Assembly (NCBI RefSeq): GCF_028898845.1
Contig: NZ_CP118574.1
Location: 868,001 to 932,000 of the forward strand
Origin: Streptomyces sp. WZ-12
Lineage (GTDB): Bacteria; Actinomycetota; Actinomycetes; Streptomycetales; Streptomycetaceae
Reading direction: 5' to 3'
Length of the DNA stretch: 64,000 nt
The translations under genes were made by a program, and so were the position numbers. The stretch's first letter is position 1, and every line of letters starts with the position of its first letter. A model generated the notes under the pieces. The model saw only the letters and a program-made list of their open reading frames with translations. It was not told the origin of the DNA and did not search any database. This document shows, in pieces, positions 52,723 through 61,700 of this stretch.

Positions 52723-54705
52723 TCAGCGTGCCTGTTTGGCGGTGCAACCGCCGGACGCGCAGGCCGTCAGCCAGGCGTCGAAGTCGGCGTCGTAACGGGT
52801 GCCGATGTCGCGGTTGTAGACGGCGTAGCCGCCCGCGTAGTCGCCGGTCCTGAAGTGCCCCAGCATGGTGGCGACGTCCTGCGGGTGCTTCTCGAACATG
52901 TAGCGGACCGCGAGGTAGCCCCACGGGTAGGTGCGGGTCTCGTTGCTGTTGGCGTAGGTGGTCTGGAACAACGTGCTGAGTTTGTAGGCGTGTTGGCCGG
53001 CCTGGCGCACCGCCTCGTCGTCGGTGACGCCCCGGTAGCCGTACGAGACGTACTCGGCGAGCCCCTCGATCCACCAGACGTCCGGGACCGTGGTCTGCTG
53101 GTTGAAGTCGCCCTTCATGTCGTCGCGGGCGTCGAGGTAGTGGGTGTACTCGTGGTTGAGGTTCCAGATCCGGGCGGGGAAGCCGTTGTCGGTGTCCCTC
53201 TGGTACATGATCGACATCGGCTGGTTGTCGGCTTTGGTCGGGTCGCCGACCAGGGTGATACCGCCGTTGTTGGTATCGACGCCGTAGATCGCCCCGGCGT
53301 AGGTCTGGTAGTCGTTGCGGCTGCCGAAGACGACGAGTTGGACGGTCGACTCGTGTTGGTCGGGTATCGGGCCGTTGTCCCTCACCAGTTGGTGGAAGTA
53401 CGGGTCCTGGCGCAGCAGACTGGTGCAGGCGGCGTCGAGGTCGGCGGCGGTCAGGGCCTGCGCCTTGATGGTGTGCGTCTGGTCGCAGGGGTGGGTGATC
53501 GGGAGTGCCGCCTTGGTGAGTTGGCCGGGCAGGTCGCACACTCCGTAGGAGGCGCAGTCGGCCTTGTCGTAGGCGTCGACCTGGCTGGCGACCGTGACCC
53601 ACAGGGACGCCGTCGGACCGGTGATCTTCGAGGCGTCCAACAGGCCCTTGATGAGCGGCCGGACCTTGGCCTGGAGCGGCTGGTGTTCCACGTAACGCCC
53701 CACGTTCATACCGGCGTTGGAGTCCAGGTAGGACTTGTCGGTGCCCAGCAGGTCGCGGTGGTCCAGCGCGAAGGAGTTGAGCGTGTCGACGATGCTCGGG
53801 TCGGCCGTCACCGCCTTGACGTACGCCTCGTTCCAGTTTCCGCGCCAGAGCGGGGTGTAGGTGTCGTTGACGGCCGCCAGCATGCTGGGGATGGCGTCGT
53901 AGGAGCTGTTGTAGCCCTTGAGCATCCGCTGGTAGACGCTCAGGTAGCGGCCCTGTTCGTTGGCGCTGTCGGACAGGACCAGGGCCTCACCGAGCACGTC
54001 GCCGTTCCCCGAAGAGACGTCCGCCGAGTGGGAGTTGGCGAAGAAGGCGTCCAGCCCGCCCTGGGTGGCCGCGGCCAGGTTCTGGCCGTACGGGCCCACG
54101 TCGGAGGGGTGGTTGTACTGCACGTAGTAGCCGGCGCGCAGGAAGAGCACGACTTGCCACACGTTGGTGGAGTTGTCGCCGGCGTACGACGACGCCCCGT
54201 CCTTGAAGGCGTTGGCGAGGGTGACCATCTGCTCCTCGCGGAACACGTCGTGCGCGTCCTTGCCGGTGAGCGAGAAGAGCGAGTTGACGCACTCCGTGGT
54301 CGCGGCCTTGACCGCGGTGACCAGGTCGGCTCCGGTGCGGCCGCCGAAGTCGCCCGGGCTGCACGAGGCCGGGGCGGGGCGATGGCCGCCCTTGTGCTCC
54401 GCCGCCGAAGTCGAAGAAGTGGGGGGATTCTTCGCGCTGAGCGGGCGGAGCCGGGCGGAGCCGACCGGCCGGCCCTGGACCACGGAACGTTCACCGGAGC
54501 CAAGGGCCGGACCGGTGGGCGAGGGGGCTTTCGGGGACGGGGGGAAGTGCGGCACGGTGCGATAAGTACCCTGCTGCGCAACGGACTTGGAGTCGGTCGT
54601 GGGCGAGGGCGTGGCGAGCGCCGGCGTCGCCGTGAAACCGGCGATCGTCGCGCAGGCGGCCAGGCCGCCGATCACACATCTGGGCCAGGTGAAGCGAGAG
54701 CGCAT
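52723..54705 (-). CDS. Secreted M9-family collagenase
   Basis: 660 residues. A Sec signal peptide (about residues 1-31) and a Pro/Ser/Thr-rich spacer (to residue 110) precede the activator and peptidase domains. The zinc site is H518-E-x-x-H522 (NLNHEYTHYLD) with third ligand Glu547 in WWIEGLAEYVSYG, the gluzincin pattern of bacterial collagenases. No PKD or collagen-binding domains follow, as in shorter Streptomyces collagenases. GAAGGAGCAGGG precedes ATG 54705. It probably breaks down collagen or gelatin outside the cell. The divergence and operator layout of its upstream region is unremarkable. Confidence 0.93.
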   Translation of the reverse strand: MRSRFTWPRCVIGGLAACATIAGFTATPALATPSPTTDSKSVAQQGTYRTVPHFPPSPKAPSPTGPALGSGERSVVQGRPVGSARLRPLSAKNPPTSSTSAAEHKGGHRPAPASCSPGDFGGRTGADLVTAVKAATTECVNSLFSLTGKDAHDVFREEQMVTLANAFKDGASSYAGDNSTNVWQVVLFLRAGYYVQYNHPSDVGPYGQNLAAATQGGLDAFFANSHSADVSSGNGDVLGEALVLSDSANEQGRYLSVYQRMLKGYNSSYDAIPSMLAAVNDTYTPLWRGNWNEAYVKAVTADPSIVDTLNSFALDHRDLLGTDKSYLDSNAGMNVGRYVEHQPLQAKVRPLIKGLLDASKITGPTASLWVTVASQVDAYDKADCASYGVCDLPGQLTKAALPITHPCDQTHTIKAQALTAADLDAACTSLLRQDPYFHQLVRDNGPIPDQHESTVQLVVFGSRNDYQTYAGAIYGVDTNNGGITLVGDPTKADNQPMSIMYQRDTDNGFPARIWNLNHEYTHYLDARDDMKGDFNQQTTVPDVWWIEGLAEYVSYGYRGVTDDEAVRQAGQHAYKLSTLFQTTYANSNETRTYPWGYLAVRYMFEKHPQDVATMLGHFRTGDYAGGYAVYNRDIGTRYDADFDAWLTACASGGCTAKQAR

Positions 54706-54865
54706 CCCTGCTCCTTCGTGGACGACAGGCGCCCCGGAAGAGGCCGAGGCGTGATCGTCACCTTCTCAAGACACTCCTCCCGCCGACAACGACGCGTGGC
54801 ATAGCACCCGGGACCGCCTGGCCATAACAGCCCGTGGGACGGCGCCCCGGGCCCGTCCGTCGCCC

Positions 54866-55825
54866 CTACGGCCTGGCCAGGCTCCAGGTCCGGGACGCCC
54901 AGCTCCGCAGGTGCGGTGACTGTGCGATCAGCGCGCGGTACGCCGCGGAGGCCGCGCCGACCAGGGTGTCGGCGCACTCGTCGGCCAGGCTCTCCCGTCG
55001 CCAGGCCAACACATAGCGGCACCACAGCGGCGTACCGATCAGTGGCTTGACGACGACGCCGGGAATCGGCCGGAGCGTCGCCTGCACGACCGCCACCCCG
55101 AGACTCTCCGCGATCATGCTCTGCAACTGGAGCTGATCGCCGAGGAATTCGTGCACCGCGGCCGGGGCGAACCCGGCCGACTCGCAGGCCGCGTAGAACA
55201 CCCCGGGCCAGCCCGCCCCGTCGTCCGGCGTCACGAACCAGGCACTGTCGGCCAGCTCCGCGAGCCCCACCTCCACCCGGTGCCTGAGCCGGTGCCGCGC
55301 CGACAGCGCGAGGAAGGACGGCTCGGTGACGATGCCGCGGTGCGCCACCGCGGCCGAGTGGCGCAGTTCCAACCCCGGGTAGTCGGCCGCGATCGCCGCG
55401 TCCACCGCCCCGTCCTCCAGCAGCCGGACGATCTCCGACGACGCGTACACGCTGCTCACCGTGAGCGCGACATCGGGCAGGCGGCTCCGCAGCCGGGCCA
55501 CCATCCCGGACAGGACCGGTGAGTTGGTCGCCGCCAGGCGGAGCAGCCGGCGCGATCCGGCCGCGTTCCCGCCCGGCCGGCGCCCGATGGCGTCCGCCCG
55601 GGCCAGTACGTCGCGGGCCTGCGCCAGGACCTCCGTACCGTACGGGGTCAGCTCCACGCCCGACGCGTTCCGCTCGAACAGCGGCGCCCCGAAGTGCCGC
55701 TCGATGCGTCGGAGTTGGGTGCTCATCGCCGGCTGTGAGTAGCCCAGCTCCACCGCGGCCCGCCCCACGCTCCCGACGTCGGCGATCGCACACAGCACCC
55801 TCAGGTGCCGAAGCTCCAGCTCCAT
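54866..55825 (-). CDS. LysR-family regulator
   Basis: 319 residues. Winged helix at residues 1-62: LRHLRVLCAIADVGSVGRAA and YSQPAMSTQLRRIERHFGAP, then a PBP2 domain. The ATG at 55825 has GGAG seven bases upstream; a GTG at 55831 in frame is also open. It is upstream of the collagenase gene on the same strand, separated by 160 bases, and may control it; no operator was evident. Confidence 0.9.
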   Translation of the reverse strand: MELELRHLRVLCAIADVGSVGRAAVELGYSQPAMSTQLRRIERHFGAPLFERNASGVELTPYGTEVLAQARDVLARADAIGRRPGGNAAGSRRLLRLAATNSPVLSGMVARLRSRLPDVALTVSSVYASSEIVRLLEDGAVDAAIAADYPGLELRHSAAVAHRGIVTEPSFLALSARHRLRHRVEVGLAELADSAWFVTPDDGAGWPGVFYAACESAGFAPAAVHEFLGDQLQLQSMIAESLGVAVVQATLRPIPGVVVKPLIGTPLWCRYVLAWRRESLADECADTLVGAASAAYRALIAQSPHLRSWASRTWSLARP

Positions 55826-55894
55826 GCGCACGCTCCTTCCGCTCGACCGGGGCGTCCCGACGCCGGCACCGATGCCGACGCCAACGTCGGTGCG

Positions 55895-56404
55895 TCACGG
55901 GGCTGTTGGGCGCGGGCTCGGCACCGACTCCAGATGGGTCTTGAGGCGTTCGAGCGTGGTGCCGATGTGGGTGCCGTTGGCCGACCTGCGGTCGAGCACG
56001 CCGGTGATGAGGACGGCGGCGGGGATGAACCACAGCGGCACCCGCATCCAGTTGGTCTCGGTGACCGTGCAGCCGTCCCCGGTTGGCTCGATGTCGTACT
56101 GCCAGCGCGAGATGGGCAGGGCGAGCGGCGTCGCCGTCACCTCGTAGGCGAAGCGCTGGGCCGGTTCGGCGTCGGTGACGCGGCAGCGGGTGGCCCATCG
56201 GCGCAGGCCGTTGCGGTTCCAGCCCTGGAAGCGCGCGCCCACGGTGGGACCGGTGGCGCCGTCCAACCAGCGGGCGCGGTACGCCTCTTCGGCGAAGCGG
56301 ACCATGACGGTCGGATCGCCGATGACCGCGTACGCCTCGGCCGGGCTGGCGCGGATCGCGACGGTGCCGGTGGCGGCGGGCTCCGGGAACCGGGGTATGT
56401 GCAT
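55895..56404 (-). CDS. SRPBCC (START-like) family protein
   Basis: 169 residues. A helix-grip fold of the polyketide-cyclase/SRPBCC type: AATGTVAIRASPAEAYAVIG, then RARWLDGATGPTVGARFQGW (a typical second strand and RG-loop), and WMRVPLWFIPAAVLITGVLD toward the C-terminal helix. Such proteins bind hydrophobic ligands; no catalytic residues are obvious. Its ribosome binding site lies in the arm of a 16-bp hairpin just ahead of the start, so its translation is probably regulated. Confidence 0.85.
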   Translation of the reverse strand: MHIPRFPEPAATGTVAIRASPAEAYAVIGDPTVMVRFAEEAYRARWLDGATGPTVGARFQGWNRNGLRRWATRCRVTDAEPAQRFAYEVTATPLALPISRWQYDIEPTGDGCTVTETNWMRVPLWFIPAAVLITGVLDRRSANGTHIGTTLERLKTHLESVPSPRPTAP

Positions 56405-56410
56405 CGGGCT

Positions 56411-56453
56411 TCTCCTCCGCTGATGTCGTCGGCGATTACATCAGCGGAGGAGA
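56411..56453 (-). promoter_or_regulatory. 16-bp hairpin covering the ribosome binding site of the SRPBCC gene
   Basis: Plus-strand TCTCCTCCGCTGATGT (56411-56426) and ACATCAGCGGAGGAGA (56438-56453) are perfect reverse complements around an 11-base loop. On the mRNA the second arm carries GGAGGAGA, the ribosome binding site for the ATG at 56404. The site might also be a repressor operator in DNA. Confidence 0.7.
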
Positions 56454-56658
56454 CGGCCGTACAAGACTGTCGCGGCGGCTTCGGGACGCCGCCCGCACCG
56501 CGCACCCGGGACAAATGTCATGCCGAGGTCGATGAGGCTTGGCCCTACCGGGAGTTCGGCCGGGCGGCGAGGCTGGGACGTGAGCACTTCGCAGGGAAAC
56601 ACCAGCGGCCGACGGAGTTCGAAAAGGGTCGGCCACTACTCGACTCAACGGAGGAGAA

Positions 56659-58269
56659 ATGAGGTTCACCTCGCGTCGCCTCGTTCCGTTCGTACTTGCC
56701 GCCGGGCTGGCCGGGGCCACCTGCCTGGGATCGTCCGCCGTCGCGGCGGCGCCCCCGGGCCCGCCGGAGCGGCCGGTCGTGGCCACCGATGCGGGCTCGG
56801 TGCGCGGCGTCGACCACGGGGACTACCGGACGTTCGCCGGGGTCCCGTATGCCGCGCCGCCCGTGGGCCCGCTGCGGTGGCGGTCGCCCGCCCCGGTCCG
56901 ACCGTGGTCGGGCGTGCGGGACGCCGATCGCCTCGGCAGCGCCTGCCCGCAGACGCCCAACGGGGAGGTCCGCGGCGGCAGTACGAACGAGGACTGTCTG
57001 TATCTGAACGTGACCGTCCCGCGCACCGATCGACACCGTCCGCTGCCGGTCGTGGTCTGGCTGCACGGCGGCGGATTCCTCACCGGCACCGGCAGCAGCT
57101 ATGACGCGCACCGGATGGCCGTGCGCGGCCAGGTCGTCGTGGTGACGGTCAACTACCGGCTGGGGATCTTCGGCAACTTCGGCTATCCGGGCCTGCCCGG
57201 CTCGGGCGACTTCGGACTGGCCGATCAACAGGCGGCGCTGCGCTGGGTGCAGCGCAACGCCGGCTCCTTCGGCGGCGACCGGCACAATGTCACCCTCGCC
57301 GGGGAATCGGCCGGCGGAATGAGCACCTGCACCCAGCTCACGTCGCCGAGCGCGGCCGGGTTGTTCGCCAAGGCGATCGTCCAAAGCGGCGCCTGCGCGG
57401 TCGATTTCGGCAAGAACGCCGTCTATCCGGGGGTCGATCACTTCTCCCCCTGGATCTCATCGGCGGATCTCCAGTCCGCGGGCCGTCAGGACGCCGCCAA
57501 GCTGGGTTGCGCACAACCTGCCCGGGCCCTGTCGTGCCTGCGCGGCAAGCCCGCCGCCGCCCTCCTGAGCGCCAACACGGACTTCCAACAGGTCTCCTAC
57601 GGCACCCCGCTGGTGCCGCAGCGCCCGGTGACCGCGCTGCGCCAGGGCCGGTTCCACAAGGTCCCCGTCCTCCAGGGCCACACCCGCGACGAGATGCGGG
57701 CCTTCGTCGCCACCCTGCAACACCAGCAGCCGATCACCGCCGACTCCTACCGCGCCCTGCTGCGGGACACCTTCGGCGACCGCGCCCGGCAGTGGGCGAC
57801 GGTCTACTCCCCCGCCACCTACGGCACCCCCGCACTGGCCTGGGCGGCGCTCAACACCGACCGGGTCTTCGCCTGCCCGACCCTCGCCACCGACCGGCTA
57901 CTGGCCCGTCAAACCCCCACCTACGCCTACGAGTTCGCGGACCGTCAGGCACCCAACGTCGGCTACCCCGAGTCGCCGCAACTCCCGTTGGGCGCCGCGC
58001 ACGCCACCGAGCTCCCCTACCTCTTCGACCTCGGCGGCCGGCACGCCCGCTTCACCGCCGCGCAGGACGCACTGGCCGGGCAGATGGTCGACTACTGGAC
58101 GGCCTTCGCGCACACCGGCGCGCCGAACGCCCGGGACCTGCCGCGCTGGCCGCGGATGTCGACCGGCGACACCGCCCCCTACGTCCAGCAGTTCAACACC
58201 GGGCCGGGCGGCATCCACCGCGCGGACTTCCTCACCGACCACCACTGCCGGCTCTGGTCACAGGGTTAA
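56659..58269 (+). CDS. Secreted type-B carboxylesterase
   Basis: 536 residues. Signal peptide FTSRRLVPFVLAAGLAGATC to about residue 31. Alpha/beta hydrolase of the carboxylesterase-B/cholinesterase class: EDCLYLNVTVP, oxyanion loop VVWLHGGGFLTGTG, nucleophile Ser in TLAGESAGGMSTC, and HATELPYLFDLGG with the His region; Glu follows in a FQQ-type loop. The Cys pairs expected of the family are present (ACPQTPN ... EDCLYL). GGAGGAG precedes the ATG. It acts outside the cell on ester substrates. Confidence 0.93.
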   Translation: MRFTSRRLVPFVLAAGLAGATCLGSSAVAAAPPGPPERPVVATDAGSVRGVDHGDYRTFAGVPYAAPPVGPLRWRSPAPVRPWSGVRDADRLGSACPQTPNGEVRGGSTNEDCLYLNVTVPRTDRHRPLPVVVWLHGGGFLTGTGSSYDAHRMAVRGQVVVVTVNYRLGIFGNFGYPGLPGSGDFGLADQQAALRWVQRNAGSFGGDRHNVTLAGESAGGMSTCTQLTSPSAAGLFAKAIVQSGACAVDFGKNAVYPGVDHFSPWISSADLQSAGRQDAAKLGCAQPARALSCLRGKPAAALLSANTDFQQVSYGTPLVPQRPVTALRQGRFHKVPVLQGHTRDEMRAFVATLQHQQPITADSYRALLRDTFGDRARQWATVYSPATYGTPALAWAALNTDRVFACPTLATDRLLARQTPTYAYEFADRQAPNVGYPESPQLPLGAAHATELPYLFDLGGRHARFTAAQDALAGQMVDYWTAFAHTGAPNARDLPRWPRMSTGDTAPYVQQFNTGPGGIHRADFLTDHHCRLWSQG

Positions 58270-58291
58270 GCGCGAGGCTTGAGCTGGGGCC

Positions 58292-58372
58292 TGCGTCTTC
58301 GCCCGGGAGGAACGTGCCCACGACTCCTCGGCGTTCATGCTCGACCGCATCACCAAGGAGCTGGCCCGCTGA
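58292..58372 (+). other. Short coding remnant
   Basis: 26 codons without a start read FAREERAHDSSAFMLDRITK and end with ELAR and a stop. It looks like the tail of a lost gene between the esterase and ArsR genes. No family recognised. Confidence 0.3.
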
Positions 58373-58384
58373 CCTCCTGGCCGC

Positions 58385-58735
58385 CTACCGCCGGGACGAC
58401 GGCTCGCCCTGCCCGCCCTGGAGGTCGGCCAGCAGCTCCGCCTGCCCGGCCAGCACCCCGGACAGGATCGTCCGCGCCACCCGCAGCAGCTCGGCAACGT
58501 GCGGGCTGGTCAGCGAGTAGTAGACGGTCGAGCCCTCCTTGCGGGTCGTGACCAGGTTCATCCTGCGCAGGACCGCCAACTGCTGGGAGAGGTTCGCGGG
58601 TTCGACGCCCACTTCCGGCAGCATCTCGGCCACCGCGTGCTCGCGCTGACTCAGCAGCTCCAGGACGCGGATGCGCACGGGGTGGCCGAGCGTCTTGAAG
58701 AACTCGGCCTTCAGCCGGTACAGCGGTGTGCTCAT
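58385..58735 (-). CDS. ArsR-family winged-helix regulator (non-metal type)
   Basis: 116 residues: STPLYRLKAEFFKTLGHPVR, then REHAVAEMLPEVGVEPANLS and QQLAVLRRMNLVTTRKEGST. The metal-binding CVCDL motif in helix 3 is replaced by a Cys-free sequence, so it probably senses something other than arsenic. GGAG lies ten bases before ATG 58735. It is the paralogue of the gene at 61157-61498 (the same STPLY/SVPLYxxKAEFF start). It diverges from the D-Ala-D-Ala-ligase-like gene with a 17-bp palindrome between them. Confidence 0.9.
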   Translation of the reverse strand: MSTPLYRLKAEFFKTLGHPVRIRVLELLSQREHAVAEMLPEVGVEPANLSQQLAVLRRMNLVTTRKEGSTVYYSLTSPHVAELLRVARTILSGVLAGQAELLADLQGGQGEPSSRR

Positions 58736-58947
58736 CGCGCCGTCACTCCCTCGGCACACCCGCACGGTCCCGCCCATCGGGCCGCGAGGCTACGCGCCCA
58801 CCCACTCGTGAAGGTCATGCAGTCCATCCTCGTACGCGGAAGCGGCAGGATCGAAGCCGGCCGGGCCGCGCCGCGTCGAGCCGCCGGCTTCAGCGACGAA
58901 GACCTCAGCGGTGGCAAACCCTAGCAATGGGTCGACACACCCCCCAC

Positions 58948-58987
58948 GCCTTGGGTTTTCCAAGTGCAAGCTTGGAAAACCCAAGGC
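58948..58987. promoter_or_regulatory. 17-bp perfect inverted repeat upstream of the ddl-like gene
   Basis: GCCTTGGGTTTTCCAAG (58948-58964) and CTTGGAAAACCCAAGGC (58971-58987) flank TGCAAG. It lies between the divergent ArsR and ddl-like genes, 90 bases before the latter, so it is either the ArsR operator or a terminator-like hairpin in its leader. Confidence 0.7.
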
Positions 58988-59076
58988 GCTGTGCCTACGA
59001 TGCCTGCCGTGATGGCGGGTCAGGAACTCGGCTGACGAGGCAGCAGTCGGGACGGAACGGAGCGGCGGACTCAGAC

Positions 59077-60117
59077 ATGCGTGTGGTGATCCTGTGCGGC
59101 GGAGAGAGCGCGGAGCGAGACGTCTCCCACGCTTCGGGCCGGTCGGTGGCCCGGGCGTTGCTGGACCGGGGGCACGAGGTGACGCTCGTCGATCCGGCCG
59201 CCGGCGTACCGGTACTCGCCGGGCCGCTGCAACCCGGCGCCGCCGTCGAGGAGATCGCGGTCGGGAAGGAACCACCGTCCCCGGCCGACCGGCAACGGTT
59301 GCAGCACCGCATGCACGCGGCCCTGACCGGCGGTCCGGTCCTGGAACTGCTGCGCGGTGCGGAGCTGGTGTTCCTGGCGCTGCACGGCGGCTGGGGCGAG
59401 GACGGGCATGTGCAGGCGCTGCTGGAGAGGGCGCGGCTGCCGTTCACCGGTGCCGACAGCGCCGCCTGCGCCGCGGCCTGGCACAAGGCGCGGGCGCAGG
59501 CGGTGTTGGACGCGGCCGGTCTGCCGGTGGCCAACCGGGTGCCGTGGCGGCCCGGGACGCGGGAGGTGCCGCGGGCCGCACGGGAACTGGTGGCCGCCGG
59601 ACCGGTGGTGGTCAAGCCGGTGGCGGGCGGTTCGAGCGTGTCGGTCCACCGGGTCGACTCGCTCCCCGAACTGGAGCTCCTCGCCGACGCGCACGCCGGC
59701 GAGGAGCTCATGGTGGAACCGTTCCTCCCGGGGCGGGAGTTCACCGTGGGCGTCATCGGCAGCCGGGCGCTCCCCGTGGTCGAGATCGAGCTGACGACTC
59801 CCCTGTTCGACTACGCGGCGAAGTACCAGCCGGGTGGGGTCAGCGAGGTGTGCCCGGCCCGGGTGCCGGACGGCTTCGCGCGCCGGCTACAGGACATGGC
59901 CGTCCGCGCGCACCGGGCCCTGGGCTTCGGCGCCGATGCGTACTCGCGCACCGACGTCCGCTGCGACGGTCACGGCGCGCCGATGTGCATCGAAGTCAAC
60001 GCGCTTCCCGGCCTGACGGCGACGAGCCTGCTGCCGCTCGCCGCCACCGGGGCCGGCTGGGCCTATCCCGAACTGATACAGCGCATCGCGGACTTGGCGC
60101 GGCCGTCGGCGCGATGA
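59077..60117 (+). CDS. D-alanine--D-alanine ligase-like ATP-grasp enzyme
   Basis: 346 residues. Ddl fold: VVILCGGESAERDVSHASGR at the N-terminus, FLALHGGWGEDGHVQALLE, VVVKPVAGGSSVSVH (ATP loop), EPFLPGREFTVGVIGSRALP, the omega loop FDYAAKYQPGG and MCIEVNALPGLTATSLLPLA. The Lys-Tyr of the omega loop is that of D-Ala-D-Ala ligases, not of VanA-type D-Ala-D-Lac ligases. A second ddl copy beside regulators may give resistance to, or biosynthesis of, a D-Ala mimic. ATG 59077 starts the fold. Its regulation by the flanking ArsR proteins is inferred. Confidence 0.9.
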   Translation: MRVVILCGGESAERDVSHASGRSVARALLDRGHEVTLVDPAAGVPVLAGPLQPGAAVEEIAVGKEPPSPADRQRLQHRMHAALTGGPVLELLRGAELVFLALHGGWGEDGHVQALLERARLPFTGADSAACAAAWHKARAQAVLDAAGLPVANRVPWRPGTREVPRAARELVAAGPVVVKPVAGGSSVSVHRVDSLPELELLADAHAGEELMVEPFLPGREFTVGVIGSRALPVVEIELTTPLFDYAAKYQPGGVSEVCPARVPDGFARRLQDMAVRAHRALGFGADAYSRTDVRCDGHGAPMCIEVNALPGLTATSLLPLAATGAGWAYPELIQRIADLARPSAR

Positions 60118-60189
60118 CCGGCCGCCTCGCGGCAAGCCGGACGGGAAAGGGGCCGGGCCGTGGCTGCCGCGCACCGCTCGCCGTCGGGG

Positions 60190-60624
60190 CTACGCCGGCC
60201 GGTCCTTCGGGGCGGGCCACCCGGTGGTGCGCCACTCGTGACGTTCCCGGCGTGCTGCGCGCTCCGCCTCGGGCTCGTCGCGCTGCGGCGCATCGTGGGC
60301 CGCGCGCGCGGCGGCCAGGTCGGCATGGATCGGGAGGGGCGAGCCGTCGCCGGCCGGGACGAGGGAGCCGTCGGCGGGGATCGCGGCCAGTTCCAGGGCG
60401 CGGCCCGCCGCGGCAAGCTGGCGGGCGGCCTCGGCGATGGCCAACTGCCCCTCGCTGGAGCAACTGCGCAGTTCGCCCAGGTCGACGATGACCGGACCGG
60501 TGCCGCGGGCCAGCACCCAGCCGATCGCACCGGTGAAGCGACGGGCCGCGTCCGGGCCCAGGTACCCGGCGACGGACAGCACGCCGAGGTCCTCCTCGAC
60601 GGTGTAGCGCCATTCGATGGTCAT
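60190..60624 (-). CDS. STAS-domain anti-sigma factor antagonist-like protein
   Basis: 144 residues. STAS fold: EEDLGVLSVAGYLGPDAARR then GPVIVDLGELRSCSSEGQLA. The Ser pair in SCSSEGQ is where phosphorylation occurs in SpoIIAA-type proteins. A C-terminal basic tail of 35 residues is extra. AAGGGAG precedes the ATG. It is 45 bases downstream of a HATPase gene on the same strand, the usual partner pair of a sigma-factor switch. Confidence 0.85.
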   Translation of the reverse strand: MTIEWRYTVEEDLGVLSVAGYLGPDAARRFTGAIGWVLARGTGPVIVDLGELRSCSSEGQLAIAEAARQLAAAGRALELAAIPADGSLVPAGDGSPLPIHADLAAARAAHDAPQRDEPEAERAARRERHEWRTTGWPAPKDRPA

Positions 60625-60669
60625 GTGAACTCCCTTGCGCGGGCGGCCTGTCGGAGTAGAGGGGCGGGG

Positions 60670-61098
60670 TCAGAGGGGCAGGGTGATCCAGATGCTCTTG
60701 CCGCCGACCATGACGTCCGCACGGACGACCGCCGTGCCGCCGAGGCCGAGGACGAGTTCCATGACCGTGGCCAGTCCGCCGCCGGCGCGGGTGCTGGCAA
60801 CGGTCCCGTCCAAGGGCGGCCGGTAGGGATGGGTGTCATGGACGGCGAGGACCAGGCGGTCCCGGCCGGCCCCGTAGATCACCGTGACCTGCGGGGAGTG
60901 TGCGGCGGCGTGCCGGATGCTGTTGGTGACCAGCTCGCTCAGGATCAGCAACGCCGGGTCGATCGAGGGGTGTTGCAGGCCGATGCCCCATCCGTTCAGG
61001 GTCAGCTCGGCGGTTTCGCGGGCTATCCGCACGGCGGACGGCTCGGTGGGCAGCGTGAGCACGTGCCGGTAGGGCAGCGTTGCCAGGGGTGTGAGCAT
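60670..61098 (-). CDS. Anti-sigma-like ATP-binding protein (HATPase_c_2)
   Basis: 142 residues. A SpoIIAB/RsbW-like GHKL ATPase: LILSELVTNSIRHAAAHSPQ (N-box), VLAVHDTHPYRPP (G1 box) and AGGGLATVMELVLGLGGTAV (G2 box). These kinases bind and phosphorylate STAS proteins or a sigma factor. The STAS gene follows directly, so they form a pair. ATG 61098 or GTG 61101. Confidence 0.88.
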   Translation of the reverse strand: MLTPLATLPYRHVLTLPTEPSAVRIARETAELTLNGWGIGLQHPSIDPALLILSELVTNSIRHAAAHSPQVTVIYGAGRDRLVLAVHDTHPYRPPLDGTVASTRAGGGLATVMELVLGLGGTAVVRADVMVGGKSIWITLPL

Positions 61099-61156
61099 CA
61101 CGCCTCCGCGCCGGCGGGTTGGCGGCCGGTGATCGACCGGCCGGTCCGGGATGTCG

Positions 61157-61498
61157 TCATCGCGTCGCGCTACCGGCGTCCCGCAGCTCGGTCAGCAACG
61201 CGTTCCGGCCGGCCAGCATTTCGGTCAGGATCCGGCGCGCCGCCCTCATCAGGTCCGCGACGTCCCCGCCGGCCAGTTCGTAGACGACCGTCGGGCCCTC
61301 CCGCGTCGCGGTGACGATCCCGGAGCGGCGCAGCACCGCCAACTGCTGGGAGAGGCCCGAGGGTTCCACCTCGATCTCGGCGAGCAGGTCCCGCACCGGC
61401 TTCGGCCCGTCCTGCAACAGCTCCAACACCCGTATCCGCACGGGATGGCCGAGCATCCGGAAGAACTCGGCCTTGGCCTGGTACAGCGGAACGGACAT
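61157..61498 (-). CDS. ArsR-family winged-helix regulator, paralogue of the 58.4 kb gene
   Basis: 113 residues: SVPLYQAKAEFFRMLGHPVR, then DGPKPVRDLLAEIEVEPSGL and SQQLAVLRRSGIVTATREGP. No Cys in the metal helix, like its partner. GAGGAG precedes ATG 61498. The two proteins share about the same length and the pattern LYxxKAEFFxxLGHPVRIRVLELL, so they come from one duplication and bracket the ddl/STAS/HATPase genes. It diverges from the HATPase gene at 61815, with two palindromes between. Confidence 0.9.
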   Translation of the reverse strand: MSVPLYQAKAEFFRMLGHPVRIRVLELLQDGPKPVRDLLAEIEVEPSGLSQQLAVLRRSGIVTATREGPTVVYELAGGDVADLMRAARRILTEMLAGRNALLTELRDAGSATR

Positions 61499-61621
61499 GG
61501 CTCCTCGGGTTTCCCCCATGACGCCCGTTGGGGACGTCACTCGGCAAGGCCGCGCCCGCGGCTGCCTACGGGCACGGCGACACGGCATTTCGGTATCTCC
61601 AGGCCGAACAGCATCCAACTG

Positions 61622-61700
61622 ATTGCGAAATTTTGCAATTCCTCATCCGGCCAATACAGGGCGGCTCCCACCCCCCATACACTTGCAGGGTTCTGCAAGT
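61622..61700. promoter_or_regulatory. Two palindromes between the ArsR gene and the HATPase gene
   Basis: ATTGCGAAATTTTGCAAT (61622-61639) is palindromic except for one pair. ACTTGCA (61681-61687) and TGCAAGT (61694-61700) are perfect arms around GGGTTC. Both carry the TTGC/GCAA half-site usual for ArsR operators and lie in the divergent promoter region. Confidence 0.6.

Noticed and set aside
58385..58735. Arsenic-sensing ArsR assignment for the genes at 58.4 and 61.2 kb
   Set aside because: Both lack the Cys motif in the metal helix; only the 63.3 kb gene has it.
59077..60117. VanA-type D-Ala-D-Lac ligase
   Set aside because: The omega loop has the Lys-Tyr of D-Ala-D-Ala ligases, and no vanH or vanX is seen nearby.
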